Shown: piece by piece, positions 1-10,100 of the stretch | Numbering within the stretch: position 1 is the stretch's first letter | How the letters are laid out: each line of letters begins with the position of its first letter | Assembly (NCBI GenBank): GCA_963700105.1 | Contig: CAVOWL010000006.1 | Coordinates: 124,001-188,000 of the forward strand | Reading direction: 5' to 3' | Origin: CAVUWL01 sp963700105 | Lineage (GTDB): Bacteria; Actinomycetota; Thermoleophilia; Solirubrobacterales; 70-9 | Length of the DNA stretch: 64,000 nucleotides | Translations under genes and position numbers: made by a program | The notes under the pieces: generated by a model | Databases searched by the model: none | What the model saw: the letters and a program-made list of their open reading frames with translations, nothing else | What the model was told of the DNA's origin: nothing

Positions 1-1
1 C

Positions 2-256
2 CGGAAGACGATCGGCTTTCAGATGCAGGCCGTTTCGCGCCATGACACCAACGCGCGCCTGGCTGGTCTCAAGCCCCCAACCCTGGTCATCCACGGCAGC
101 GAGGATCGCGTGCTGAACGTCGCCAATGGGCGATTGGTGGCCTCGCTGATCGGGGCCCGGTTGGAGCTACTGAAGGGCGTCGGGCACATGTTCTGGTGGG
201 AGCAGTCCGAGCGCTCCGCCACGTTGATCCGGGGTCACGCAATGGCCCACGCCTAA
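2..256 (+). CDS. alpha/beta-hydrolase, C-terminal part (5' end outside window)
   Basis: The reading frame is open from the window edge to TAA at 254-256, so only the last 84 codons are present. The segment PTLVIHGSEDRVL followed about 30 residues later by GVGHMFWWEQ is the usual C-terminal layout of alpha/beta-hydrolase fold enzymes. It carries the acid of the catalytic triad (Asp in GSEDRV) and the catalytic His (in GVGHMF). The nucleophile elbow would lie upstream of the window. The substrate cannot be inferred. The gene ends about 65 bases before the end of a degenerate gene on the opposite strand. Confidence 0.8.
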   Translation, partial: RKTIGFQMQAVSRHDTNARLAGLKPPTLVIHGSEDRVLNVANGRLVASLIGARLELLKGVGHMFWWEQSERSATLIRGHAMAHA

Positions 257-321
257 GGCAGGGGCCATCACCCCGTCACTCGGGGGCGGAATGCCACCTC
301 CATTCAAGGGTTAGTGAGAAC

Positions 322-1093
322 TCAGCGGCGGGAATCGCGCGTAGACCGCTTCACTCGCTTTGCCCCACAGGCCGTCTTCGTCCTCACCTGCTGGGTCAGG
401 GTCTTGCCGTTTGTGCGTTGAATTCGACTGTGGAAATTGGGGTCATGGAGCTGCACAGGCTCTGGGTGTTGGAGAGGTAGCCTTGCAGAGCCGCCGAAGA
501 GGGTGAAGCGGAAGTTGCCAATCGGCGGCGTCGGGAATAACCGGAACGACGGTCTTGAGGCGACCGTTTTGGACCGAAGAGGATTCCGCCTGGGGCATCA
601 GGGTCACCTGGCCGCCGAGGATGAAGGCGAGGTGGGGAAGCACCCCGAAGCCGGAAACCGCAAAGACCGGGCCCTTGAGCGGCGCTTCCAGCAGGGGGGT
701 GTTTGGCTATCGCTTCGCCGATCGGCTGGCGCCCGGCGCACTGATCGGATGCGAGTTCTGAGCGGTCGCAGATATTGCCGAGGTGGCGCTGATCGATCTC
801 AAAGGCCTTCGGCAGAGTCACCGTGAGCGATTTGAGGTTGGCTTCACCGGGACTGGTGTTGAGTTCGATCGCAAGGCTCGGGTCCTTGCTGCGGCCGTCG
901 CCCTATGGCCGCCGAGTTGGGTAATCGACATCTTCGGAGCGAAGGGCAATCCGAAGCAGTTGACCGCATGGAAGGGCGAGGAGAAGCTGACCCCGGTGCC
1001 CTGGTCTCCGACCCCTTCGGAGACGGTTTGGAATTCGGAGCAGCTGGTGGGATTGATCATGAAGCGTTCGCGTTCGATATTGACCCGGATCAG
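322..1093 (-). pseudogene. decayed 3' remnant of a P5-type secreted repeat protein
   Basis: Translated in several minus frames, this stretch matches the last third of the P5 proteins at 7182, 27197 and 45176. In order one sees RFMINPTSCSEF, GVGDQGTGVSFSSPF, KMSITQLGGH, KAFEIDQRHLGNICDRSE, ASDQCAGRQPIGEA, LPHLAFILGGQVTLMP, GYLSNTQSLC and KTLTQQVRTKTACG, then a basic tail ending at TGA 322-324. Reading through needs frame changes near 895 (one C apparently lost in the GGHRATA-RSKDPS segment), 705, 530 and 415. The 5' two thirds are absent; homology stops at about 1090, where TetR-like sequence begins on the other strand. It is a dead fragment of a further copy of the family that dominates this window. 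Confidence 0.87.
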
Positions 1094-1582
1094 CACTTTG
1101 ACGGCAAGGAGGACGTGTTCGCGGCAGCATTGGAGGCCGGCCAGGCGCAGATGTTTGCGGCGACAATTCCCGCCTACAGGCGGGCGAAGGATTGGCCGGT
1201 AGCAGTGCGGGCCTCCTTTGAGGCGATGGTCGACTTTCTCGCCGCCCACCCGAGCTTCGCCAAGCTCGCAATGGTCGAGAGCTTCTCCGCGACGAAGAGG
1301 GCGCTCGAGCGCCGCGATCGCACAATTGAAGGGCTTCACGCCTTCCTTGAGCCAGGCTATGAGCACTCGCCCAAGACTCCTCCGATCGCCGCCGAGGCAA
1401 TCGGAGGAGCAGTGTATGAGTTGGTCTACCGCCAGGTGCGAAGCGGCGGCGCCGAAAGCCTGCCAGCGGCCGCACCGCTGATGACCTATATCGCGCTTGC
1501 TCCATTCCTTGGCGCAGAGAAGGCGAGCGCAGTGGCTAACGGTGGTGGACAGGGGAAAACTCGAAGCCGGACGCGAGGCTAA
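1094..1582 (+). pseudogene. TetR-family regulator, C-terminal fragment without DNA-binding domain
   Basis: From the HFDGKEDVFAAALE segment onward the plus frame reads like a TetR/AcrR regulator just after its helix-turn-helix (the family's typical end of the HTH is Y-x-HF-x-x-KE-x-LF). It continues with helical sequence (FEAMVDFLAAHPSFAKLAMVE, about 50 residues in) to TAA at 1580-1582. The HTH-encoding 5' part is missing: upstream of about 1094 the same strand is antisense to the P5 remnant. An open frame does run through from 905, but its first 60 or so codons are shadow sequence. I infer a regulator truncated by a rearrangement. The TetR assignment rests on motif appearance only. Confidence 0.65.
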
Positions 1583-1981
1583 TTGGCCCGCGTCAACCAG
1601 GCGGCTAGGTCAATGCGGGCCTCGGCCAAGGCCAATCGTGTTTTGTGGACGAGGAGAGGGATATGGCGGTGGTGGGAACAGAGAACCGCGCCATTGAGCC
1701 TAGCGGGCTCTCCCAGCTGCTTCCCTGCTTGCCCAGCGGATGAATTGCGATGGTCAGCAAACTCACTGGGCGCCCTGAGGGGCGCTCTAAAGACAGGTGG
1801 GGCTCACGTTTCATTGGGTGCCCGCGCCCTTCCTAACGAAGTTGCGCCTGTGACCAAAATGCGATGCTGAGATCCGTGGGCATGAGCGAGGTCGGCTTCC
1901 GCCTGGCTCTCCCTTTCATTTCGCCAGCGAGCCGCTGCTGGAACGCCGCGAAGCCCTCGTCGTGATGAGGTCGGGCGCCGA
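1583..1981. other. 399-bp interval between converging genes, with one hairpin
   Basis: No convincing gene. The one structure seen is an inverted repeat at 1768-1787: an eight-base stem with one G-T pair and a TGAG loop (core GCGCCC / GGGCGC). It lies between the end of the TetR fragment and the end of the minus-strand propeller gene. No T-run follows on either strand, so a terminator role is only possible. Confidence 0.35.
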
Positions 1982-3712
1982 TTACGGTTCGAAGCGGGAG
2001 TCTGACTGGAACCAGACGGTCTGATTGGAGATCTGCTTGGGGATGGTCAGGGTCTTCGTATAGAAGCGCTTGCAGCTGCCGGGAGTGCGTGGGATTCGGA
2101 ACTGAACGTCGAAATTCTTCGCCGCGCGGACCTTGGTCATCTCCGCCTTATCCAGCCGCTCGGACAGGCGGAAGACGCCCGTTTTCTTGAACCCCGCAGA
2201 GGCCGAGCCGAGTTCGAGACCACCCCTGGAGCCGCTCTCCTTGTAGTCGACAGCGACCGTGGCCGGGCGGTAGGAGGTGTAGTGGATCACCAGCCTCACT
2301 TTGTCGTGGGCGGTGAAGACGAAGACGCGAGCCCGGGCGACACGCAGGATGCACTTCTTCGGTAGGTCGACAGTCCAACGGTAGGTGGCCGGCGAACCGG
2401 TCTTGCCGCCCCTGGTTTCGCGAACCTGGAATTGGTGATCGCCGGGGGCAAGCGGTCCGAAGCTCTGGCCGCTGGTGCATGGTTGCCACGCCCCTTCATC
2501 GATCGAGCATTCATATTTTCCGCCAGATGCTTCTGTGAAGGTGAAGGTGCCCTCGCTTGCTTCCGTTTCCTTTGGCGGGTTGGCGGTGATCTTTGGTTCG
2601 GTCGGTGGCGTCGTCGATGTAGTACTCGCATCACAGATGACCGATGACAGCCGGCCGATCGAGGATGCGTCGGTGAACCAAATCGCGCCTTCAGGCCCGA
2701 CGCTGATCCCCTCCGGGTTCGAGCTGTGCCTGGGGGCCGGATACTGACCCGCACTGCCGGAGGTGGTGATGCAGCCGACCCCGGCGTTTTCCTCGCTCGA
2801 GCCGTAGGTGAACCAGAGGTTGCCGTCGGGGCCGCTGACAATACTCCAGAGGCCAAAGTAGTTACCCGTGGCGGCCGGCGCGAGGGGGAACTCGGTGGTT
2901 TCACCCGATGGGGTGACCCGTCCGATTCGTTCAGCCGATCCGCCCTCCGTGAACCACATGTTGCCGTCGGGGCCCTTGACGATCCCCAGCGGCGCTCCAC
3001 TCAGCGTCGCCGGGGATGGCGGAAATGTATCCACAATTTGGCCGGATGTGTTCATCTCGCCGATCCTCTCCGAGCCGGCCTCACTGAACCACAGGTTGCC
3101 GTTCGGGCCCGAGGCGATACTGTCCGCGGCGGTCCCGGGGTTTCCGCCGCCGGTCTCTCCAAGAGTGGCCCCCGGAACTTCGTATTCGGTAATTTCTTCC
3201 TTCTCCTTGCAGGGTTCACTTGGCGAGGGCACCAGCCGGCCGATCCTGTTCAGCGCGGCCTCGGTGAACCACAGATTTCCGTCTGGACCCACGGTGATCG
3301 CGTCCAGGTCGGGACCGGGGTTCGACTTCGCGCTGGGCACTTCGAATTCTCCGATCGTCCCCGAAGGGGTGACGCAGCCGATACTTGCGCTTTCACTGCC
3401 AGTGAACCAGAGGGCGCCATCCGCGGTGACGATCCCCTGGGCCCCCTGGATTTTTGTTCCATAGGCATTGATGATTGAACCGGAGTTGCTCATCTTGTAT
3501 ACATTTGAGCCGCCGTCGGTGTACCAGAGGTTTCCGTCTGGACCAGCAGTGATCTCCTGCGGAGTAATCAGGTTGGCGCCTTCGGGGGTCGCCGTGAATT
3601 CCTCGATCGGCGACGCCGCAGCCGCCGGGGCGAAGTTCGCCGCAGCGATCCCGGTGCAGGCTAACACCATGCAGATCAGCCGCAACGCGAGGTTTGTCAC
3701 GTTTCCCCTCAT
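1982..3712 (-). CDS. secreted seven-bladed propeller protein of virginiamycin B lyase-like type
   Basis: 576 residues with a signal peptide (hydrophobic stretch about 8-33, cleavage near AAA-SPIEEF). Seven Vgb-style blade motifs follow between about residues 50 and 375: GPDGNLWYTD, TADGALWFTG, GPDGNLWFTE, GPNGNLWFSE, GPDGNMWFTE, GPDGNLWFTY and GPEGAIWFTD. A Pro/Thr linker leads to an Ig-like domain (CSIDEGAWQPC, about 395-450) and a roughly 120-residue C-terminal beta domain. True streptogramin lyases use two histidines in the propeller. Here the propeller contains only one His (in PAPRHSSNPEG), so lyase activity is unlikely and a binding or structural role fits better. ATG at 3712 has no good ribosome site; GTG at 3700, four bases after GAGGGG, is an alternative. 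Confidence 0.88.
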   Translation of the reverse strand: MRGNVTNLALRLICMVLACTGIAAANFAPAAAASPIEEFTATPEGANLITPQEITAGPDGNLWYTDGGSNVYKMSNSGSIINAYGTKIQGAQGIVTADGALWFTGSESASIGCVTPSGTIGEFEVPSAKSNPGPDLDAITVGPDGNLWFTEAALNRIGRLVPSPSEPCKEKEEITEYEVPGATLGETGGGNPGTAADSIASGPNGNLWFSEAGSERIGEMNTSGQIVDTFPPSPATLSGAPLGIVKGPDGNMWFTEGGSAERIGRVTPSGETTEFPLAPAATGNYFGLWSIVSGPDGNLWFTYGSSEENAGVGCITTSGSAGQYPAPRHSSNPEGISVGPEGAIWFTDASSIGRLSSVICDASTTSTTPPTEPKITANPPKETEASEGTFTFTEASGGKYECSIDEGAWQPCTSGQSFGPLAPGDHQFQVRETRGGKTGSPATYRWTVDLPKKCILRVARARVFVFTAHDKVRLVIHYTSYRPATVAVDYKESGSRGGLELGSASAGFKKTGVFRLSERLDKAEMTKVRAAKNFDVQFRIPRTPGSCKRFYTKTLTIPKQISNQTVWFQSDSRFEP

Positions 3713-4020
3713 CGCTGGCTTCGATACCTCTCGCGGTTGGGCGCGGGATACTCCTCAGGGTGATCCCCGAAATCGTCCCCACCGATCTCCCTGATGAAAT
3801 TTGGCGTCCCTGGACACCGGAAAGAGGTAAGCGACGCCAGCCTCGAATCAGGGCAGAAGCGAAGCTGCTTTCCACGGTCTATCAGCAGCCCGGCGACAAG
3901 GGTGCGCGGGCGGCCGCGGGCTCGGCGTGCGCGAGCCATCGGGTCGCAGCGGACCCCGACAGCCACAGGGGTGTCATGGCTCCCGCCCACAGCTACCTCA
4001 CCGGCCCCGTTCCCTGGTCA
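3713..4020. other. 308-bp intergenic interval, nothing recognised
   Basis: Spacer between two minus-strand secreted-protein genes. It should hold the promoter of the propeller gene, but I found no convincing -35/-10 pair, RNA gene or terminator hairpin. Confidence 0.5.
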
Positions 4021-5205
4021 TCAGCCTGTGGGGGTAATCAGCGCGCCCTGCATTAGTTCCGCCCCATTTGTCTCGGCCGCGGTCGCGAGATGGACTTCTG
4101 TCGAGCCGGGGTCGCCAGGATCGAACTGCGCGATTGGAGGGGAAACCACTCCTCCAATTGCGCTTGGCCCCGCTGCCACGAGACCCTCCTCGACCGATAA
4201 ACAGGTCGAGCCCGTCGGTGCGCTGAACTCCGAGGCGAAGCTCAAGTCACCTCGGAGGTAGGAGAGGCCGCCGGGGATTTCGAGCGTCGCGCCACCGGTG
4301 TTGACTTCGTTGCCCTGCAACGAGGGCGGCTCTACCGAGAGCGCGCCGGTCGGCGCGCCGCTGATCAAGATCTCCCGAAGCTCGACGGCCGGCGCCGTTG
4401 TGATCGGATTGAGAAAATCGATCGCCGGGATTATTGTCGACTTAGATAGAGCCGATCGAAGGGCCCCCACCTCATAAACATTGCCACTGCTCGCGTCGGT
4501 ACGAGTGCCGCTCAGATCGGCGAAGCCGGCGGGCGGGCAGCCGCTAGGTTTCGGCGGTGGATTCTTGGGAAGGTGGCCCCGAGCGATTGCGGCGAGCAGG
4601 CTTCCGTGCACGACTCGGGCTGGCAGTGAGTGCAGCAGACCGGTCGAGAGCCCGTCGGGATCGTCAAAATTGAAGAGCCCTTCGAGCTTTCCGGCCCGAA
4701 GCTGCATGTTGATGGTGCCATAGGCTTTTTCCCCTTTTTGGGAGCCCGCCAGCGCGCCCCCGGCGTCAAACTGGCCGAGGTGCCCCAGCCGCTGCAGGAC
4801 GCCCGGATCCAGAGCAAACGAATATGACTGGAGGATCGTCGCCCTATCCCCACCAGTCCCGCTCGCTTGGCGGACGAACTCCACCAGCAGCGACGCGGCG
4901 CTCGGGCCTTTGGACCCGACCGCCGGAAACCCATTCTGGCCTTCACCGGCCAGAACGAGAATCTTGTAGTGATTCAGCCCGGCACTCCCGGCACTGCTGG
5001 GCAGACTGATCGGTCCAGCGATTAGCGCGATCGGGTGGCCGGCGGCGCGGTGGGCGTGGCCGGCCACCGTGTGGGTCCTCACCGGCCCGGCAGGGGGTGT
5101 TTGTACGATCGATTCGGGGGAGTGCGCTCCCACGCCGAGCGCCGCTGTCGCGGTAGTCAGGCCCGCCCCGGCGATTAGCGCGAAGAGGATGAGCGAGCGC
5201 CTCAT
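4021..5205 (-). CDS. secreted protein of unknown function
   Basis: 394 residues starting MRRSLILFALIAGAGL, a clear export signal with likely cleavage near ALG or AHS at 25-30. The mature part begins with Pro/His-rich sequence, then a region of mixed alpha/beta character (LNHYKILVLAGEGQNGF, KGPSAASLLVEFVRQASG, YGTINMQLRAGKLEGLFNF). After the KNPPPKPSGCPP linker the second half is beta-rich, with CP and STCL cysteines that could pair. I do not recognise a family. It lacks the basic C-terminal tail of the large operon proteins and ends in GALITPTG. It is divergently oriented to the SCPSxSLCV gene starting near 5486. Confidence 0.8.
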   Translation of the reverse strand: MRRSLILFALIAGAGLTTATAALGVGAHSPESIVQTPPAGPVRTHTVAGHAHRAAGHPIALIAGPISLPSSAGSAGLNHYKILVLAGEGQNGFPAVGSKGPSAASLLVEFVRQASGTGGDRATILQSYSFALDPGVLQRLGHLGQFDAGGALAGSQKGEKAYGTINMQLRAGKLEGLFNFDDPDGLSTGLLHSLPARVVHGSLLAAIARGHLPKNPPPKPSGCPPAGFADLSGTRTDASSGNVYEVGALRSALSKSTIIPAIDFLNPITTAPAVELREILISGAPTGALSVEPPSLQGNEVNTGGATLEIPGGLSYLRGDLSFASEFSAPTGSTCLSVEEGLVAAGPSAIGGVVSPPIAQFDPGDPGSTEVHLATAAETNGAELMQGALITPTG

Positions 5206-5485
5206 GCATTCACGCCGATTCTGTGTAATCGAATGAGCATTTCGAGTGGAGCCAGTACCGCTGGCTCACCCAGCATACGCTCAATCGCGTGGTTGAGGTT
5301 GCCGCGGCTGGCGACCAACAAAGTCAGCCGGTGGGCACCGCCACGGGATGGCCCCCAGGCCTCGTGTGAAATCCACGCGATCGAAAATCGGGCAGTTGGG
5401 GTAAGCGGGACACACTCCGCGCTGCCCTCTTGGTGCATGGCGTAACGTGGGGTGCAGCAATCCCACCTCCTGGGTGTTCATTTCT

Positions 5486-6907
5486 ATGGCTTCCATGTCT
5501 CTCTCAACGCGAATCAAAGAAGTTCTCCCCACGGACTGGATGCGCATTGGCCTTTGCTGCAGCCTGACCCTGATCACGACCCTCGCCCCGCACCCCGGCC
5601 CGGCCCTCGGCGCGAATTGGACGCTGCGCCAGCTCCCTCCGGCACAGCTTCCCGAAGGCGAACCGTTTGAGGCTGGGCTGTCCGGAGTTTCCTGTCCGAG
5701 CCAATCGCTCTGCGTCGCAGTCGGCGGCGAGGATTCGCTGGCCTTCTCAGAGGCGCCGACAGGCGACGCCGCCGCGTGGCACGTGGTGAACCCCTCCTCC
5801 GGGAAGAGCTGCCCGGAAAATAACCCGAGTTGCGGAAAACCGGGCAGCGACCTGCGTGCTGTTTCCTGCGCCGCCCAGAACCTCTGCATCGCGGTCAGCT
5901 ATGAAGGGTTTATCTACGCCTCAACCGAACCCACGGGCGGTGCAGGCGCCTGGTCGCCGACCGATATCAACGAAATCGGGGGACACGGAGCCACGCACCT
6001 GAGTGCGGTGTCCTGCCCCTCAACTTCCCTCTGCGTCACGGTGTCCACCGGGCCCAGTTTGGGCAACACGGCGGGCAAGGTCTTAGTCTCGAGCGAACCG
6101 ACCTCCGGCAACTGGCAAGCGACCCAGCTCGCCGGCTCGCCCGATCTCCGCAGCGTCTCCTGCGCCAGCCCCTCGCTTTGCGTCGCCGTCGCCACGGGAG
6201 GCCGGATCTTTGTCTCGACCGATCCCAGCGGCGGCGCCTCCACCTGGAATGAAGCCGGCACCCCAGGAGGTACTGCCAACCTGGAAGGGGTCAGCTGCGT
6301 CGCGGCCGACCTCTGCGCCAGCGGAAATGCCAACGGCGACATCCTCACCTCGACCGAACCAGCTGGGAGCGGCGCAAGCTGGAGCAAGGCAAACGGCGGC
6401 GGCTCGGTACAAGTCACCGGCGTCTCCTGTCCCACTACGAGTCGCTGCGTGGCAGTCGACGACAACGGCGACGTCCTCAGCTCGACCGACCCGAGCGGTG
6501 GGGCCGGCGCCTGGCACCTCGAAAACCTGATCCCCTATCCGCTGCACCTCGAAGAAGGACAGCCGCCCCAAAACTCACTCCGCTCGGCCTCCTGCGCGTC
6601 GGCCTCGCTCTGTGCGCTGGTCGGCTCCGAAAGTCGCATCTTTACCTCCACCAACCCGTTCTCAGCGCCCGCCAACCCCTCCTCAGCGCCCGGCAGTCCT
6701 ACTCCTCACCCGGGCCGCAGGGCTCGGCCGCGACCCCGGACGATCCTCGGGTTCGCCAATCCCTTTTGGAAGATCAATCTGACCGCACGTGGTCACATCC
6801 GCGCGCGCGCTTTCGCTTCTTCTCGCCCAGCCCGGCCCTGGGGTTCGAATGCAAGCGCAACCGCGGCCCCTACCGCCGCTGTCGCTCACCACTGCGCTAC
6901 TGGGTAG
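5486..6907 (+). CDS. secreted seven-repeat SCPSxSLCV propeller protein, frameshifted before its last domain
   Basis: After an N-terminal signal (MRIGLCCSLTLITTLAP.. then ALGANW) come seven repeats of the form VSCPSxSLCVAV...G.I..STDPSGGA..W: SGVSCPSQSLCVAV, RAVSCAAQNLCIAV, SAVSCPSTSLCVTV, RSVSCASPSLCVAV, EGVSCVAADLCASG, TGVSCPTTSRCVAV and RSASCASASLCALV. Each has a Cys pair six residues apart and an aromatic end, as expected for seven blades of a BNR-like propeller. The open frame ends at TAG/TGA near 6907 in low-complexity sequence. Removing one CG unit from the run at 6800-6810 restores a typical C-terminal domain ending at 7014. I prefer ATG 5486; GTG 5447 upstream and ATG 5495 are alternatives. 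Confidence 0.8.
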   Translation: MASMSLSTRIKEVLPTDWMRIGLCCSLTLITTLAPHPGPALGANWTLRQLPPAQLPEGEPFEAGLSGVSCPSQSLCVAVGGEDSLAFSEAPTGDAAAWHVVNPSSGKSCPENNPSCGKPGSDLRAVSCAAQNLCIAVSYEGFIYASTEPTGGAGAWSPTDINEIGGHGATHLSAVSCPSTSLCVTVSTGPSLGNTAGKVLVSSEPTSGNWQATQLAGSPDLRSVSCASPSLCVAVATGGRIFVSTDPSGGASTWNEAGTPGGTANLEGVSCVAADLCASGNANGDILTSTEPAGSGASWSKANGGGSVQVTGVSCPTTSRCVAVDDNGDVLSSTDPSGGAGAWHLENLIPYPLHLEEGQPPQNSLRSASCASASLCALVGSESRIFTSTNPFSAPANPSSAPGSPTPHPGRRARPRPRTILGFANPFWKINLTARGHIRARAFASSRPARPWGSNASATAAPTAAVAHHCATG

Positions 6908-7014
6908 CGCCCGGGCGGGGGGTCCTGCGCGTCCGCGCTATCGGCCCGACAGGGTTGCGCGGCCCAGCGGCGGTCGAGCACTTCCGCGTCAACCGCGGCC
7001 GGGCAACGGGCTAA
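6811..7014 (+). pseudogene. out-of-frame C-terminal domain of the preceding gene
   Basis: In the frame offset from the preceding CDS one reads RFRFFSPSPALGFECKRNRG, PYRRCRSPLRYW and GVLRVRAIGPTGLRGPA, then a stop at 7012-7014. This has the layout of the Ig-like domain F-x-F-x-S...F-x-C-x-x-x-x-G...C-x-S-P...VRA that ends many actinobacterial secreted proteins; a relative (CSIDEGAWQPC) is in the propeller protein at 1982. The sequence quality of the domain argues the frameshift is recent or a sequencing error. Confidence 0.75.
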
Positions 7015-7181
7015 CTTGGCGATTCAGTGGGCGTGCCAACGGTTGGAAAAAATATCTAGGCCGCGAAGCTAGGTGCGGCAACGCATCTTCCCCACTCTCC
7101 TGCATCGTTTACTCACATCGAGCGGGTGAACTTGCAGGAGCTAAAGTCGAAGGCCATACCTTGTTGTGGCGAGGTTTACCC

Positions 7182-10100
7182 CTAGGCGCGACGACGCCTG
7201 GTATGACGCTGTGCCCGCCTGGTCTTCTTCGCCTTGCATGCGGTCTTTGTCTTCACCTGCTGGGTCAGGGTCTTTCCGTTTTGGGCGATGAATTCGATCG
7301 TCGAAACAGGGGGTGCACTGCACAGGCTCTCGGTGTTGGCGAGATAGCCTTGCTTACCGCCAAAGAGGGTGAAGTGGAAACGGCCGATGGCGGCGTCCGG
7401 TATGACTGGGACAACGGTCTTCAGGCGGCCGTTCTGCACGGAGGAGGATTCTGCCTCCGGCATCAGGGTCACCTGACCGCCGAGGATGAAGGCGAGGTGA
7501 GGAAGCACCCCATAGCCGGAGACCGCATAAACCGGCCCTTCAAGCGGCTTTTCGAGCAGCGGTGTTTCGGTTTTTGCTTCGCCTATCGGCTGACGTCCGG
7601 CGCACTGATCGGAGGCGAGTTCTGAACGGTCACAGATATTTCCCAAATGCCGCTGGTCGATCTCGAAGTCTTTCGGCAATGTAACTGAAATCGACTTGAT
7701 ATTTGCATCTCCGGGCTGTGTATCCAGTTCGATCGCAAGGCTTGGATCCTTGCTTCGCACCGTCGCCTTATGGCCTCCAAGCTGGGTGATTGACATCTTA
7801 GGTGAGAAGGGGAGCGTTCCGCAATTCACCGCGTCGAAGTAAGAGGAGAAATTCGCCACAGTGCCCTGATCTCCGACCCCTTCAGAGGAAATTGAAGACG
7901 GGGAACAGTTGGTCGGGTTAATCATGAAGTTTGAGCGATTGATGTTGACCTGGATCGAGCGCATCCTGATCGGTATTCCGCCGATGATCTCGGGGACTTT
8001 TTCGGAGTCGGCGATCACGTGGGCATCGACGGGGTCGATGTGCAGCGCCACCCGAACCACGACCGTCCCGTAGTCATAGGGACCGGCGAGCGCCGGGGTG
8101 ATCGCGACCAATGAAAGCGGTGCTCCCTGAAACGGACCCGCCATGTATATCTTGCCGGTCGCGTGGAAGGGATGGGCGCCCGGGCCCGCGGCAACGTTCG
8201 AGGTGCCGATTTCCGAGCTGGGGGGGCAGCTCGGGCTGGCTTCCTCGACCCTTCCAGGTGTATTCGCCGCGGCCGCTATCGAGACCTCCGGGCAATAGGT
8301 CACACCGTGGAGGTTCGCGGTCAAACCCGGCGGCATTTTGAAGTTGAGGTTCCCGAGGTACTGATCGCCGTCTTCGCGGTTCAGTTTCAGGGTGAAGGAG
8401 CTGTAGGCGCCCGCGGCGGGGTTGGAGGTACCGGCGGATAGGGTTGGATTGAAGGGACGAATCTGTCCGGGGCACTCGGTGCCATTAGGCCCGGATTCCA
8501 GGCCGAAGATCTGGGAGGATTCCTGGTCGGCTAGCGTCGCATTCCATGGGAAGAAGTGGGCAGTTGTTGAGTACACGGTACAGGTTGTCGGCGTCGCCAT
8601 CAGACCGCGATCGGAGGAGAAAAGATGCAACTGGAAGTCTTCAAAAGGTGCCTGCGGAAGGTTTTCAAATACCGTCGTGACCTGCCCGGTTTCGGGATTC
8701 GGCCTCATTGAACCGACGAGCTTTGCGTTGATCCCAAAGCCCGAAGCTATGAGGAAAAGGCGGTACTGGTCGTTCGGTTTGGGTTCCCCGATATAGACCG
8801 CGCCGGTGAGCGGAGCGGGTAGCGCCGGAGTCTCGATCTGAAAGGTTCCGATCTTCGCGTTATTTGGACAGGTCGCCGGTCCCTCCGATTCGAAATTGGC
8901 CTGTTCGTCGGTGCAGGCTGTCTGGCCATCCGCGGCATCGGGGTTGACCGTCAGACCGGGCGGAAGGGTGACGGTTGCGGATTTGATCTCAGACGGGGCG
9001 GCCGCGAAACCGAGAAACTGGGGCGCGCTCAGCTCGATGTTAAGCCCAGATGGCGAGTCGGTTTCCTCGGTGGTCGGGCTGGCATACAGCACGGGATTGA
9101 AGACCTCGAGGTCGCAGTCCGTCGTGGCCGGGTATTCCGATCTATCGGTGCTGCGGTGGGTCGGGTCCTGGTATGTTTCGACTTCCAACGACGTGACCAG
9201 CGGTTTACCGGTGCAGGTGGTTGGATTGTCGGTGAGGGGATGGACGGAGATGCTCGATGCAACCGGCGCACCAAGACAGCTGGTATCGGTCAATTCTGGG
9301 CAGTTCGATGGTTCTCCCGGTGCGCCTTTCGGGAACCGTTCTGCGTCGTGGCCTTCAGCTTCCTTCCCGCCCGCAGCTGGAAATCCCCAAAAGGTCAGCT
9401 TTGCGGCGGCAAGGGGAGTGATCTGGGTGATGTCCTTGACCGTGAAGGTAAGTCCGTAATCAGAGTCAGCACGAACGGCGACTGGAATCGTGATCGGGAT
9501 ATTGAGCGTCGGCACGATGAAACCGAAAAGCGCGGTCTCTTCGCCCTGCGGTTCGAGCGCAAAGATCGGAGCCGTGCCGAGCAGGTCTTTTGATTTACCC
9601 AGGTAATTGGCATAGACCGTGATCAAGCCCGCCTGTGAATTGGAAGGACATTGATCCAGAGCATAATCGGATGATGTGCAGTGGCTTACGGCGAAGGGGT
9701 TGCCGAAGACGCCCTGGGGTGCGTTGAATATCACGTTCTCCGCAGACTCGGGGTCACCGGGATGTTCGAGTTCAAACGAAGTGGTTAAGTTCGGATGACC
9801 ACCCGCGCGGGGAGAGGTGACCACAATCTCGGCGGCGCTTACGGTTTGGCCCAAGGTGGTGCCAAAAACCGTCACGTAGTCACCTTTTGAGATATCGCCA
9901 AGGCCCGGGTGTGAAACGTCGAGCTTGCTGTAGACGGTCGAAGGTGCTACTTCGATTTTGAAGACCGATTCGTTGGCCGTTTCGATCATGAAGCTTTCGT
10001 TGGTCGGTTCGCTTTCGACGACGCCGGCCTGGGCAACTTTGCCAACATTGGTCGGAAGGGGAAGATTGCTGGTTTCCACGACCGAGGTCTTAAAGGACGC

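Noticed and set aside
905..1093. Plus-strand codons upstream of the TetR fragment as its real N-terminus
   Set aside because: They are antisense to conserved P5 sequence (MINPT, KMSITQLGG) and show no helix-turn-helix.
5202..5438. 78-codon minus frame ending in an ATGA overlap with the gene at 4021-5205
   Set aside because: No recognisable sequence or clear ribosome site, and it fills the divergent promoter region. The overlap arises simply because the next gene starts ATGAGG.
7040..7085. CCAACGGTTGG followed by an A-run, and GCCGC/GCGGC repeat, as a terminator
   Set aside because: The stems are only four to five bases and the run is A on the plus strand and precedes the hairpin on the minus strand.
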